Below, piece after piece: positions 26,714 to 39,590 of a DNA stretch of 64,000 bases. Under the pieces are notes generated by a model, which was given only the letters and a program-made list of their open reading frames with translations, searched no databases and was not told the origin of the DNA. Both the position numbers and the translations under genes were made by a program. How positions within the stretch are numbered: the first letter of the stretch is position 1; each line of letters begins with the position of its first letter. This stretch comes from Ptychodera flava (lineage: Eukaryota; Hemichordata; Enteropneusta; Ptychoderidae): positions 28,838,962-28,902,961 of the forward strand of contig NC_091929.1 of NCBI RefSeq assembly GCF_041260155.1, read 5' to 3'.

Positions 26714-28919
26714 TGAGCACCTCTAAAGAGGAACATCTTACGCCTGCAATACATATACGTCAGGATGTCAAATTTGTTCTACGTCAGAATACTGCCGGTT
26801 GTGTTTTTGACAACAATGTGATCGTACTATCACTTCAAGAAAATAAAACCTATAATTGAGGCTGACATTTTTCATGAATAGCTGTGTTTTTTTCGGGTTG
26901 AATTTAAGGACAGAGTTCAGTCTTCGGTTATGATACCCCTACGTGTGTACAAAAATAACAGTGGCCGACGGCTATCAACGAGATGTGCGTGTCTAGCCTA
27001 AAGCGTCCAAAACAACATATTTGTGTGTGGAATTCTATAGGAAACATGCAAAATGTAGACCTCTTCCCGCAGTAACAAGATATAGGAAGTCGTCGCCATT
27101 GCCTGTTCCCGTGTGATAGCAGACCGGACCACACAGTCGTCCGCCAAGCGTGCTGTACCACACGTATGCAAAACCGCCATTTTCGTGTTCTATATCTCAG
27201 GCCTTGTATTCGTCAACGACAGCGTGTTGTTGGTTTTTTGGTAAGGCCGTTTTTGGCGCCATGAAGGTACAACACTGTCTTGTGTATGTCTAGATGTATA
27301 TTATGCGACGGCCATAATATCCACCAGTGTTCCAAACAAGAAAATTGTGGCCGCCTTGTGGTCGAATGCTCCTTCGTCAAGGACAGTAGACTAAATTGTC
27401 TTACTAGTTGCATGTTTGCTGAGAAACAAAAGTATACTAATGTTCCTGTAGTGTTTAAGAGAGGCGACGTTAAGATTATACCAGTCAATTTTATGTGTAA
27501 TAACATTATTAAGCCCTAGTTATATTGGATGGCATACATCTACTCGTATATTGTTTCAACTTCAGCGTTTAATGACAACTAGAATCAAAAGCGGGGTTGA
27601 CCTAAATATACACGACAGAGGAGCAACGTCATTATGCGCGTAAAAACAAACAATGTTGTCAAAAACTTCTAATTAGAGATTGTTTACATCAACAACCAAT
27701 GAAAATGTTGATTTGGGAAAGTGTCTGTATCTGTAAATACCCATCACTCATCTATTTCTGGTTTTGTCTATTTCGCTTTTTGCCAAGTCATTTAGCGTTG
27801 AAGTTCGAGTGAAAAAATCGAATGAAATATGAAGTGTTAACGGTATACAGTATTTGATTTAATCAGCATCGGTCGTTGCAGACCCGTAGAGGAGTATTTT
27901 TTCCCCATTTTCCATAATTTTCTATATTTAATCAAAATATTTTAACTGCAATGATTCTTTAAACACCAAAGGAGTGAAATTAACTCTGTAGGCAGGACCC
28001 TGAAAATAGAGTTTTCTCCAGTTATCCTGTATTCGACCATGCATTGTGTAGTAAACTATGAACATATCGTCCAAAGCGACTGACAAAGTCTCTACGTTAG
28101 ATTCAATTCACTCATTTGCTCGAATGAAGCCGTTTCCGATTGTTTCCTAGGGTGTTTTTTCATTCCTGCAATTGTACGGACTCACTGCCGGGTATGATAA
28201 ATGAGGTCACACGCGTTGAACCTTGGCAGCCATTCATCAAACGCCTCGGATGACCTTGGTCGTCCGAGCCGCCACCGGTCGTGGTTCACACCCTCACAAG
28301 GCCGCCTGATCCATGCGTCGCATTACAGGGAAGAAATCACGCAAGTATTGGTAGTGAAATATGTGTACATCTGACTGATATTGGAAAAGCAATAAATTTT
28401 AGCTCCTGGACTAAATTCGTCAGTCTCAGAAGAAGAAAAAAACACGTTTGATAAAAATTCTTCTTTTTTGGACAATATGTAAAGCCCCCTTTCGCGATAG
28501 TTCAGCTATCAATTAATCTATTTAAGAAAGCAAAATCCGCATTGCACGAATGCATCCATATACGGCTTTCGAATTTCTGTATACTAGAAATAGCATTTTT
28601 AGATTACATAGATTATTCCCTGAGCTTTGCCTCTGGAAATGGAACAGAAATACCGGGAAAATTATTCCTTGTTTGCAATTTTTATGTCTGTTTTTTCTGC
28701 TTGTACTTTCATGAACACGAAACAGTCCGAAGTACTTCTGAAAACTCAGAGTTCATATATTGAAAAATTTGTACGTTTCCTGAATATATCATAATGTTCC
28801 ACTTTGCTTCGGTTCGGGACAAAATTTTAGGCTGGCTGAAAAGCGAACGCCTGGACAATGAGCTTTCAGTTCACTCATAGCTCAACAATGAACATCCGAT
28901 GTAAATTGAAAGCCGTTGC
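26044..28919. other. No gene seen
   Basis: A Cys-rich 79-codon frame at 27280 was considered and not called. AGGTCA and TGACCTTGG half-sites lie near 28203 and 28252. Confidence 0.45.
26649..26714. repeat. (AAC)n then (GAC)n trinucleotide repeat
   Basis: Eleven AAC units pass directly into eleven GAC units, a one-base unit change. Confidence 0.95.
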
Positions 28920-29143
28920 TTAACCCTTTGAGCGCCAAAGTCAACTTTTGTCGCCTATATAAAATGTACCTCAGGCGAATTTTTTAAGGACTTTTGCCAA
29001 AATTCTGATGAAAACCTGTAGCCAATGAAATGTGATGTCCATTTGGTCCAAAATAATAACAAAATTACTGTAAAAATCATAAGAATTGTTAGAATGTTGC
29101 ACTAAAATTTTGGTGGGAAAAATTACAACACTCTAAGGGTTAA
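28920..29143. mobile_element. Family D MITE with TTAACCCTT ends (224 bp)
   Basis: TTAACCCTTTGAGCG at the left and CACTCTAAGGGTTAA at the right are inverted repeats. TTAA plus CCCTT is the classical piggyBac-type end. No coding capacity; a single copy here. Confidence 0.65.
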
Positions 29144-30907
29144 AGCTATCTTAGCCGGGAAGAATAGTTACTTCGTTCCTTGGAATCTACGCTTCTTATT
29201 TAGTCAATTTTCAATTGCTTTGTTGTTGTTGTTGTTTTAGTGTTGTTGTTTTAAATTTAGTAAATACTATAATTGATTAACTTTTAGGGCATTACCATCG
29301 CGCTCATTTCGTACTTTTTTTGTTATCTTCTCGGAGCATGTAGAAATGTTCAGAATTTGTTCTGTCAACACTGTCTGTATATGTAATACATTTGTTAATT
29401 GTTGACAGCTTTTATAATCTAGACTCCAAGTCATCAGTAACAATGTAACTAACGGGAGTATGCTGCCGCTGTAGCTTTCCAAAAATAATCTGAGGAACAA
29501 TATTTTTTCTGGCCAACTGCGGTCGAAAGAGGGTTTGCCCAAAATATAGTGTTTTGGGCGGGGAAACAGGCGTATATTCTTGACATTATAAAATCGATGA
29601 GAAATACTATAATAGTGTATGACGATTCTAGTAATTGGATCATCTTTTCTCCGCCGACTCTCAACAGATTGCAAGCTTCTTTCAGACTGCGACGCAAGCT
29701 GTTTAAATATGTTGAGATCGAGGGAATTTCACAGAATCGTGCCGTCACAAGTTAGAGTAATGCGTTCAAGCAGGGGGAAAGTTGAACCAGTCCAAGATTT
29801 AACTCGTTCTGCGGTTTTCAAAGAATTCAAAACCCCAAATATGAAACCATTTAAACTTTAACTCCTCGCCTTTGGAAGAATACTAGCCTTTGTTGCACAA
29901 AGTTGTGACTGAGACCAGCTTGTAAGAATAGTTGAAATTCCAAGAGATTAGAGAGACGATTCCCGAGACGTCGCGGGCGTACTTGTCCCAGTGTCCATGC
30001 GGTGGTCGGTGATAATGTCACCAAAGATGTAGGTCGGGTCAGTGAACAAGATCAAAGATAGCGCAGGCGAAAAACGCGCGTGGTTTCACACACTGGACGA
30101 TATTCCCATGTCTTAAAATATGCGCCTTATTTCACCGTTCCGAAGTTGCTCGACTGGTCCAATGAGCTCCAGAAAAGATTGGCAGCATTTCTTGATGTCC
30201 GGAAGACAGTACTGCCAAATTGAATGCCAAATATTTCAGAACGCGATTGATCAAAAGGTCAAAATTTTCGGAAAATTTGCAGAAATGATGCATATTGCGA
30301 TATTATAAGCTTTGGTTTTTTACAATGTTTTGATAAAAAGTCAAGACCTATCTTCACAAATTACGAAACGTCGACGTAACGTTTGCCCTTGGGACTGCTT
30401 GGAAGGAATCTTGTCCACTTATTCCGGACAAAATGTCCTTTTCTCAAAGAAATCTTTGCTAGAATTATGCAACGATGCGGCTTGCATGACAGTAGGTCGT
30501 TAAATTCTCTCGTCTTTGGTTCCTTGAATCCATCGTGTTTTACCGAATCTGATCAAATATGAAATATTCAAAACCCGCTCGCTTTAAAAGTGACGTTAAC
30601 GTTTAGATATACACTTAGTTTATATTTTACAAGGTGAGACGATCTGACGTCTTGCGTAAAAGCTTGACACGTATCACACGAGACCTACAGGGTAGCAACC
30701 TTAAATGTCTAAACTAAAATCTACTGCTTCAACCTCTGTGACTGCAACCTTACAGAATCTTTAGGGATTTAGAGTGAGTCCACGAGTTGGTTTGAAATTA
30801 TCATAATGATAGTTAATGCTTTGCTTTAGTTCCTATGCGCACAATTTCGGAGCGAATCTACAACCTCACCAACGTTAAATACTTGTCTGACGCATGTTTC
30901 TTCCAAT
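29144..30907. other. No gene seen
   Basis: Frames of 135 and 99 codons at 29267-29748 overlap each other and have no motif. Confidence 0.5.
29219..29252. repeat. (TTG)n short repeat
   Basis: TTG units with one interruption. Confidence 0.85.
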
Positions 30908-31299
30908 TTAAGCTAGAATGCGCCTCGGGGACACACATTTAGACTATCAAATTTTTGCAATTCTTTTCTGATCTACCACTCATGGGGGATCCTTTTAAAG
31001 CTTTTGATGAAAGAAAAGTTTTTACAGTCTTCGTTTTTGGAAAAAATTGAAAATTCTATAAAATCCATTGGGTTAACACAGGAATGGCGGCCATTTTGAA
31101 TTTCAGATATTGGAATGGCGGCCATTTTGAATTTCAGATATTGGAAAATGTTAGGTAATTTGTTTCTCTAGTACCTAACTTTGCACTGTTGCCCTGATTT
31201 TTATACTTTGATTTGGTAAGATGATGGTGATAAGTTTTATTGAGGAAAGTCTGATCATAAGTTTAAGTCTTTCACTTTCGAGGTGCATACTACCTTGGT
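30908..31299 (+). mobile_element. Family A MITE, copy 6, with internal duplication
   Basis: Starts TTAAGCTAGAATGCGCCTCG and ends GCATACTACCTT, with the right TTAA lost. The core is tandemly duplicated (31083-31145, two units of about 32 bases), so it carries two ATGGCGGCCATTTTG cores. Confidence 0.8.
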
Positions 31300-31903
31300 A
31301 AATGAGCATGCAAATTAGAGTGAGCAGAAACACTCACGCTCTGTTGGGTAATAAAGGGATTTCTCGGGGATGGACCAGGAGATCTTAGGAGTAGTTGTTT
31401 GGAACGCGAATATGTATTTTCTCCGATCTAGATCTGATATACCGTGTTTGTATTGTGTATAGGCAGAGCATACACACATTTTCCATCGAATTATAACTTT
31501 TCTAACTTTCAAGGGTTTTGAAAAAAATTTTTTTGCATAATGGGCGGATCTAATATTTTACAATCAATTGCTTATTTAATTTTTGACAACCCTGCCCCAA
31601 GATTGGACGAATTCGAAGACCACCATACACTGCTTGCTAAGTGCAGGAAACGAGGTAAAGCGGTCTGTATTTTCAAGGTAACTTGACCACAATTAACCAT
31701 GCTATCGCATAACTGGGCACGTTCCTGGATGTTCGCTGACCATTGCACGTTCCGAGGCTGTGACATCTCTGTAGAGGTCACCTCGGTGCATGCTTGGGGC
31801 GAGGTCAATAACTTTAGCCCGCCATGTTTGATTCGAGAGCACAGGCAAAGCAAAGCAACAAACTATAGTTCACTACTAAGATGGTTGCTCTGTCCTTTCG
31901 GCA

Positions 31904-31907
31904 CCAC

Positions 31908-31943
<36 letters not shown>

Positions 31944-32126
31944 TGTCATCATCATCATCATCTTCATCATCATCATTGTCGTCGTTGTCGTCATCATAAT
32001 TATCACATATCATCATCGTCATCATCATCATCGTCGTAGTCGTCGTCGTCGTCATCATCATCATCATTATCATTATCATCATCTTCATCATCATCATTAT
32101 CAACATCATCATCATCATCATCAATT
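31904..32126. repeat. (ATC)n with (GTC)n blocks
   Basis: A 220-base trinucleotide array, ATC mixed with GTC. It explains the poly-His and poly-Met/Asp open frames here. Confidence 0.95.
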
Positions 32127-33080
32127 ATTAATGTATTACATATCTAAAACTCCATTTTTTAATTTAATTTTATAACCGTTTAGCCAATTTGTCCCTCTAG
32201 GTACTTATCAGTTTATCTATAATTCGTCCAGGTGTTCTCATTCTTTTCACTTTGATGTTATTTACTTAACTTTGCTCAGACACACTTACTCGTTTCGTTT
32301 AATTAAAGATTTAGTCTACGCTGCGCTTTGAGGGACTGGCACAGTTTAAATATTTGATGTACATTGCAGTCACGCCGCCATCATCCCACGGCTGCGTAAT
32401 TGACCCCAGGTAGTCAGTCAATAATTCCATGGGCCGTCAAACTTTCAAAGTTTTTGAGAAAAGACGTGATTGCCTTTCCACTCTATATAATACAAGGCCT
32501 TTGGTTATATGTGTCCAACGGACCCTAAAAGCTCATTTGAACAACAAAGTGACAAGGAACATGATTGAATGAAGAGTGAGTCGCGTCGGAGGTAAATTTA
32601 CCATAGCTGTTGATCAGGTTACGCGCCAACTTGTGCATGCGCCGTTGGACACTCTGTCTGTGTTCGTCTGGTGAGGTTTTCGGGAGTGTTTTTTTAAAGA
32701 AACCGTTAACCTAGTTTGGTTAGGGTAGCTTTACTCAATGATTCAATTTCTCGACATTTGTAAATCTATACACATGGAGTAAAATTTCTCTGTTTGCTAA
32801 TGTAATAATTTCCATTATTGTTACTTTGTTTGTTATCGCGGCTGTTTATCATATAATGCGGTTGAGACTATTTCAGATTAACTGCATGAGATTAACAATT
32901 ATCAAGGATTAAATACTAACAGATTCTAAATCTCTTGTAATTATCTAAGTGCGTGCTTCACTATTGTTACAAAATTAATTGATGTAAGATCATCGTTTTA
33001 TGCGAACGTAACTGAAATGGTGTAATCGAAAACAAAGAATAAACTATATATGCAGATTGCTCTCGTATTTCGTGATAGGA

Positions 33081-33083
33081 TGG

Positions 33084-33123
<40 letters not shown>

Positions 33124-33152
33124 CATGATGATGATGATGTCGACGACGACGG
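33081..33152. repeat. (GAT)n repeat
   Basis: GATGAT units ending in a short CGA run. Confidence 0.93.
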
Positions 33153-34206
33153 TGATGGAGCCGACACTGATGATTGGCTATTTTAAATACACAACTAAAT
33201 TTGATAACCTTCGAAGCTTTTTTTACCTTCGATGGTTTTAATAAAGCGTTTTATCTTTTTTATATTTTATAGGTCACTGAGTCGTCACTGGTTCAGTATA
33301 TCAACGCCGCGTAACGTGTTAGGGCAGATATGAATCCCATAATTACACCATACAATACCGACGGCGAAACTTCGTGAATTGTTGGCATATGTTTTTGCCG
33401 TACCTTTTTTCTCCAGCGTTCGGCATCTCAACGGTATCTGGTGACTTTTTATCAAGCTAAAGTTGTTTAATAACTAGACGGTGATGGAACCAACAGCGAT
33501 GTGTGACGCCGCAGTGTCAGACGAGTGGTGTTTTTTCTCACAGTGCAGTATGGAACAGGTGAAATATGTACACTGCAAAATATTCTTTGAATCCCTCAGA
33601 ATGTCTTTCTTGGAATTTCTCTAAAAACTGCCCTAAGAAGTAAGCAATTAAAAAATCCATTTCAAAATTCTCGTCTTTCGTTTCAAAGTCATAATTAAGG
33701 CGCTTGACGTCATAGTATGAACCGTAAGTTGACACGTGACTTCAGGCAGACGACATTACATCGATCTCCCGCACTATTTTGGAGGCTAGAACCTGCTCTC
33801 CGGTTTGTAGCAAGTATGTCGTGCACCCAATTTTAGCCTGTAGTGTGTCTAGTGGCATATGGTTAGTCAACATTAAGAGCATAAGAATAATTTTTTGTTG
33901 TAACCTGAAAAGTCAATTAATTAATACAATAATGCGTACTGCAGTTGCGTGATTGTTTTCTCATTAATTTGTTCATTAATTATGACTTTATTGCCTCTTT
34001 TCGTTTACATTGACACGTCGTTTTATTCAACATTTGTAGCCAACGTTGGTTTTGTTGACACAGCTTTATTATTCGCGAAATTTCAGCCATAGTGGCCCAC
34101 ATTGACAGCCAGTCTTAGTTCACAGAAAGCATATCAATATCACCGTTTAATTTCAGAAATGTGGAATATTTTCGTTTTAACGAATAAAGCACCGCTAGCT
34201 TATAAT

Positions 34207-34325
<119 letters not shown>

Positions 34326-35569
34326 CATAACTCGGAACTACGGTAGTGCAATCATCGGTTTGATCTCAGATTGATAAAACCCAAAATAATTGATTGCTGA
34401 AATGGGTGCATTACTCAGAAAAAAGCAGACGAACCTATCGCCGCCCGATTAACCCCTATTCTTACATTGTTCTGGTAACATTGACGTCGTCGGCTACAGA
34501 CAAGCCAGCATTTAGCACGCAGTCAATCTACTGGTAAAGCGAAAGGATTTTTTTGGTACAGATAAGAGTGGTCCTACACCAACAAGAGGGAAGTGATGAA
34601 TGCCTAATTCGCTAGATTGGGTTCTGCCATGTTGAACTGCATTGATGACGTCATGATTGCGGCCAACATGAAAAGGGAGACGCAATGTGCGCGGGAAAGA
34701 ACATCGTCTTTTCCTAAGTACACTCCAGAAGTGTCTCTTTCAGAAGCTCTTCTATGACCCCTGAGGACTTGTGAGCAAACACGTCTTAAAATTTTGTTGG
34801 GTCAATACGGCGCCAATTTATAACGCATCGATTTCCCAAACGTGACACAATTCGTTGATTTCTATAAATAAGCAGTATCCCTAGGGATTTCATGTGTACC
34901 AAAAACCAATACGGTAGAGGCTTGAGTCGACAGATTTGTTCAGAGTTAAGCCCCAGGACTCACGCACACAGAGTTTTATTCGTGTGCATCTGGGTAAGCG
35001 TTATTACTCCCATGTCTGTGGGCGCTCTTGAACTTGAAAATCGGGGTCAACGTCGGACGGCGGTTTTATGAAGAAAATGGTTCTGGTCTGCCGACCCGGG
35101 GTTAATGCAAAGTTACGACCGTGACGTTGATTATAGAGACCGACAACCGGATGTACTGTGATTTATAACTAAAATCGTATATTATATTAACAAGGGTTTT
35201 TGAAGTCATATAGTAATGGCCGATCGAATTATGTCAATAAAAATGTGCTACAGCCGGAAAGCGCTTTCTATCTTTCATTTTTCTTTCTCTATTCAGAAGT
35301 ACATATGAACTCATATTCTCGCTTTCTCTTTATCGTTGTTAAATTCGTGCACAAAGCAAGAAACTTCCCTGTGAGAACTTTCTTTCTCTTTGCAAAATTT
35401 TCTCCCTGGGTACGCTCTCTCAAATAATTTCTTGCGTGCTAACGGCCGCAAGAAAGATAATACGATGCGGCGTTTTTTACAGATATATTCACTGATCTTG
35501 TTTCACCGTACAATTGACGTTCACCGACTTTCATTTAAGCTAGTTTGCTCAAACATTCCATAACGAAAC

Positions 35570-35760
35570 TTAAAGGTATGCAGTCACCTGTAATCTAAAT
35601 ATGCCCATATATAGTCAAATGGGCGTTCCTTATTATTCGAAATGCCCATGTGAGGGCGCTGTTTTTAAAAAGCGGCCACCGCTGAAAATCTGTGATTGCT
35701 TAGATTTTCACTTTCCATGGTACTGCGGCAAAATTGGAACAGGTGACAGTGTATCTTTAA
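35570..35760 (-). mobile_element. Family B MITE, copy 3
   Basis: TTAAAGGTATGCAGTCACCT to AGGTGACAGTGTATCTTTAA, in the same orientation as copy 2, with the same inner AAAAAGCGGCCACC and CTTTCCATGGTA blocks. Confidence 0.85.
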
Positions 35761-35775
35761 ACCGTTCGTTAGGGC

Positions 35776-35989
35776 TCAATGTGCAAATTTTGTTCTAGAG
35801 AAACAAATAATTCAAATTCAAAATGGCCGCCATCCTAGTGTTAACTCTATGGAAAAAATGCACGTTCGATTTTCAAAGAAAGACGGTGAAACCTTTCAAA
35901 AAAAGCCTCCACAAGTGCTAGGCCATAAAAGTATTGACAAAGTTTGTGGATCGAAAATCTGCCCCAAGGGCGCATTCTACCCTAATTAA
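35776..35989 (-). mobile_element. Family A fragment, reverse
   Basis: Contains TCAAAATGGCCGCCATCC, GTTAACTCTATGG and the outer GGGCGCATTCTACCCTAATT. The half beyond the core is missing. It lies 15 bases after a family-B copy. Confidence 0.7.
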
Positions 35990-36788
35990 AACTGTGGCAA
36001 TGCAATCCAATCATATTCATCGTCGCTGAAATCATTCACGCGTCTTTCACGGCTATCAAAGTTTCATTCATCTGTGAAAAGTCAAGCATTAACTTCTTGC
36101 ATAAACCGTGAAGGCCTTTCGATTGTGAGGCCAAAACCTGACTCATAAAATTATTATCCCTGCATGTAACACTTTGAATAAACTACTTTCGTGTACTTGA
36201 GGACAAAATGAATTTTTTTTAAATGCAACGAAACATATGTCATTATTGTGGTATACAGTGAATATTTACATATGCCTAAATCCAGGAGAAAAGTGCTCAT
36301 TATATTGTACAGAAATAGGAAGGACTATCTTCATTGATCAAAAGCAACGGAAAATGGTAATTGATCCCTGCGTAATAGGACAATATCACCTCCTCAAGTC
36401 TTGGCCCTGTTCATGACAACAATCGAAGGGGAATCATTAGACAATGTCGACCTTGTCGTCCAGGTTATTAAAATTCTAAAATCCTTGCAAACCGTTGCTA
36501 TGCAGGGGACAATAATATGTTTACCGTTTGCATCAACCGTTTGCGTAAAATTGACGTCATTTCACCATTCATCGTTTTCCTGTTTTACTATATTTTTTCA
36601 TTAATCGAACGGAAGGTGAATTTATTGTTTTCTTCCATCGACGAAGTCGTATTTTAAAGTTCTTACGTATTTCTGACCTCATTTGAAAAAACCCCGCCCG
36701 ACTGTCAACCAAATTTAGCAAGGGCAAAACAAAATCAAAGCTACAACCGCTCAGCAATATTCATGAAAGACATGATAAGGTATATATG

Positions 36789-37152
36789 TTACGGTACAAT
36801 GCGCCTCGGGGACACAAATTGGACTCTCAAACTTTTACAATTCTTTTCTGATATACCACTTGTTGGGGTTCATTTTAAAGCTCGTGGTGGAAAAAAACAT
36901 TTCACCCACTTAGTTTTCCGAAAATCACAATTTTTAATTTTCTCCATGGAGTTAACACAGGGTGGCGGCCATTTTGAATTTTAAATATCGGTAAATCTTG
37001 AGTTATTTGTTTCCCTTGTACCAAAATTTGCATTGTGACCCCCCGATTTTTATTCGTGATTTTGAAAGAGAATGGTTGAAAGGTTCATTTAGGTTAGCTT
37101 GAGCAAATGTTTAAAAGTAAGTCTTTCGTTTTCGAGGCGCAAACTACCTTAA
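36789..37152 (+). mobile_element. Family A MITE, copy 7
   Basis: Left end TTACGGTACAATGCGCCTCG, right end GGCGCAAACTACCTTAA. It carries the GGTGGCGGCCATTTTGAA core. Confidence 0.82.
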
Positions 37153-37680
37153 GGAAGAGATGAACATATTGGCATGTACCCCTCTCCACCAAAACAGTTT
37201 AAGTAGAGTCTTGCAAAGCACGACGATATCGATGCACCCACTTTCATTTTCTCTTTTAAGGAAAGAAATACTAATATTTTTGATGAGTTTTTTCATTATT
37301 TTTATTTTGTTTGTCAATTGCAAGTTATTTTCCTACTTCAACAAGAACATTGAAAGACCATCTATTTAGCTTGTTATGGGGTCTGTATGTGCAAAACGTA
37401 CTGATATTGTTTACACTTGAATTCTAGTCAGGACCAGAATTCACTTGTCATCAATAACAATGCAGTTAACACATGTACCGACTGAGTTGACAAGCCGAAT
37501 ACTGTGTATCTCAACATGCTTTGGGGAGCAAAAAATTATGGTTGGCAATAAAAATAAAAGTAGTGATAAAATCATCTAAAGTTAGCATTACTGGCCCTGT
37601 GAAAAAAGGTTTTTACAAAACATTTGGCAGATGAGAAGATAGACCTATATAAGCCTCTACACTTGTGAAAAATACAAAAG

Positions 37681-37682
<2 letters not shown>

Positions 37683-37760
<78 letters not shown>
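37683..37760. repeat. (TA)n microsatellite
   Basis: About 39 pure units. Confidence 0.95.
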
Positions 37761-37762
<2 letters not shown>

Positions 37763-38810
37763 TATTCTTGACTAAATTGGTGGACGAAATTTTGACTGCT
37801 GTAATGATTACTTTTGAAATGTCAAAGTCTAACAAACTAACACCACTCCCGATAATTTTATCGGAAATTGAACAGCTGGTTCAATAGAGAGACTAAGAGA
37901 ATGATTCACCACACGTTTGCCATTTCGCCTTTGCAGGTAGCCATGGCAACAAGCGACACTCGTTATTCGTCGGGACCGAAAAACCAACATCAAATCGCTT
38001 TGCTTGGATCAACAATTTTAAAATGAAAGCGAACCCCAACACGAAATGTCACTCATCTGAAATCCATCTCTGCATCGTTAGCAATTTGTCTTAGGCAAAA
38101 CAATTCTCGAGTCAGCAAGTCCATTAAGGCGATTGTTTCGCTTCCGTGCCGTTGCCAGGATACCATTGTATCGCGAACGCGATCGATGGCATCTTTAAAC
38201 GTTTACCGAGCAATCACTTAATTCCGATCCGTCACGTCAATATTCAAACAACAATTTAATATGTGTGCACTGCCGAAACGGGCGCTTTATGAGACCTTCT
38301 GTCAACAGCGTTGTTCAAACTCGAAAATTATAATTCAAATAAAACTGCTAGTGACTAAGTCTAGTGAATCATGAGGCAAAAATAGACCAGTAGGTCATTC
38401 TAATATTTATTATCTTAAATCAACTACAATTGCCTTATGATGTGGTTTACACTCTCTCCAGTTCCTTTGCTGTGTATCAATACGTATTTCCTGTACTTCG
38501 CATATTTATCTATTTACGCATGTTCCGACGAGGGCCATTCAAGTTCATTTTTCAATGCGCCACTCATTATTGGTCCTGTCTTTCACAAAACCTTTCGCAT
38601 AATGTAAATTAGGACACTTCAATGTTTCGACGAGCCATACCATACCCATTGTCTTTGATTCATTCATTTGCTTGGCGATTTAAGAATTTACATATTGAAT
38701 CATTCAGTTGCACATACTCTATCATTAATGTAGGTTCATTCACTCATCCATTCATCCAGCCTTCCATACACCCATTTATATTTATGAATGTGTTACTAAT
38801 ATTGCCACTT

Positions 38811-38815
38811 TATAT

Positions 38816-38896
<81 letters not shown>
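38811..38896. repeat. (TA)n microsatellite with slips
   Basis: TA tract broken by four AAT/ATTA slips. Confidence 0.93.
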
Positions 38897-38900
<4 letters not shown>

Positions 38901-38980
38901 AGATTTATTGTATTTTTTCTATGAAATTTTGAAATTAGCTAGTCAATGAGATAGCGGTGTTTTGACAGTAAATACATTAG

Positions 38981-39062
38981 TATTATTATTATTATTATTA
39001 TAATTATTATTATTATTATACTTTATTTAACGAGGGTAGTCTGATTTACAAATGAATTGTAA
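38981..39062 (-). mobile_element. LINE 3'-tail fragment
   Basis: Read in reverse: AAATCAGACTACCCTCGTTA, then AATAAAGT and an (ATA)n tail. A CCTCGTTAAATAAAG end followed by a simple A/T-rich repeat is typical of CR1/L2-type LINE 3' ends. No coding part remains. Confidence 0.5.
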
Positions 39063-39332
39063 TTTCCATCAGAGCCCTCTAAAATAAGTCCATTGTCATA
39101 CAAAGAGAAAGCATACATGGAAAAAGTATTGAATTGGGAACATTTCGATAAATATACAGATTATAAATAAATATGCATGCGAAACTAAAATGTAACAAAG
39201 GTCCAACAAGACACAATCAATCCAAATCAGAGCCCTCGTCCATTAACGCACACCAACGACGAAATTCCATCCCTCAACGCATAAATACACAGATGCACAT
39301 AGATAGCTATACTTATAGATAGAAACATGCAG

Positions 39333-39425
39333 ATACATAGATACATACATAGATACATACATACATAGATACATACATAGATACATACATAGATACATAA
39401 TACATACATACATACATACATACAT

Positions 39426-39482
<57 letters not shown>

Positions 39483-39590
39483 TACATACATACATACATA
39501 CATACATACATACATACATACATACATACATACATACATACATACATACATACATACATACATACATACATACATACATACATACATAGA
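39333..39590. repeat. (CATA)n / (CA)n compound array
   Basis: Degenerate GATACATA at the left, a pure CATA block, a CA tract (39443-39477), then a long CATA block. Confidence 0.95.

Larger units (their letters stand above)
37153..39332. other. No gene seen
   Basis: Two TA arrays and the LINE tail. Confidence 0.5.

Noticed and set aside
27280-27516. 79-codon Cys-rich frame with CILCDGHNIHQC, reminiscent of a zinc knuckle
   Set aside because: The spacing does not match CCHC knuckles and no neighbouring domain supports a mobile element or host gene.
31699-32175. 158-codon frame with poly-Ile and poly-His
   Set aside because: The low-complexity part is the (ATC)n array; the rest has no homology signal.
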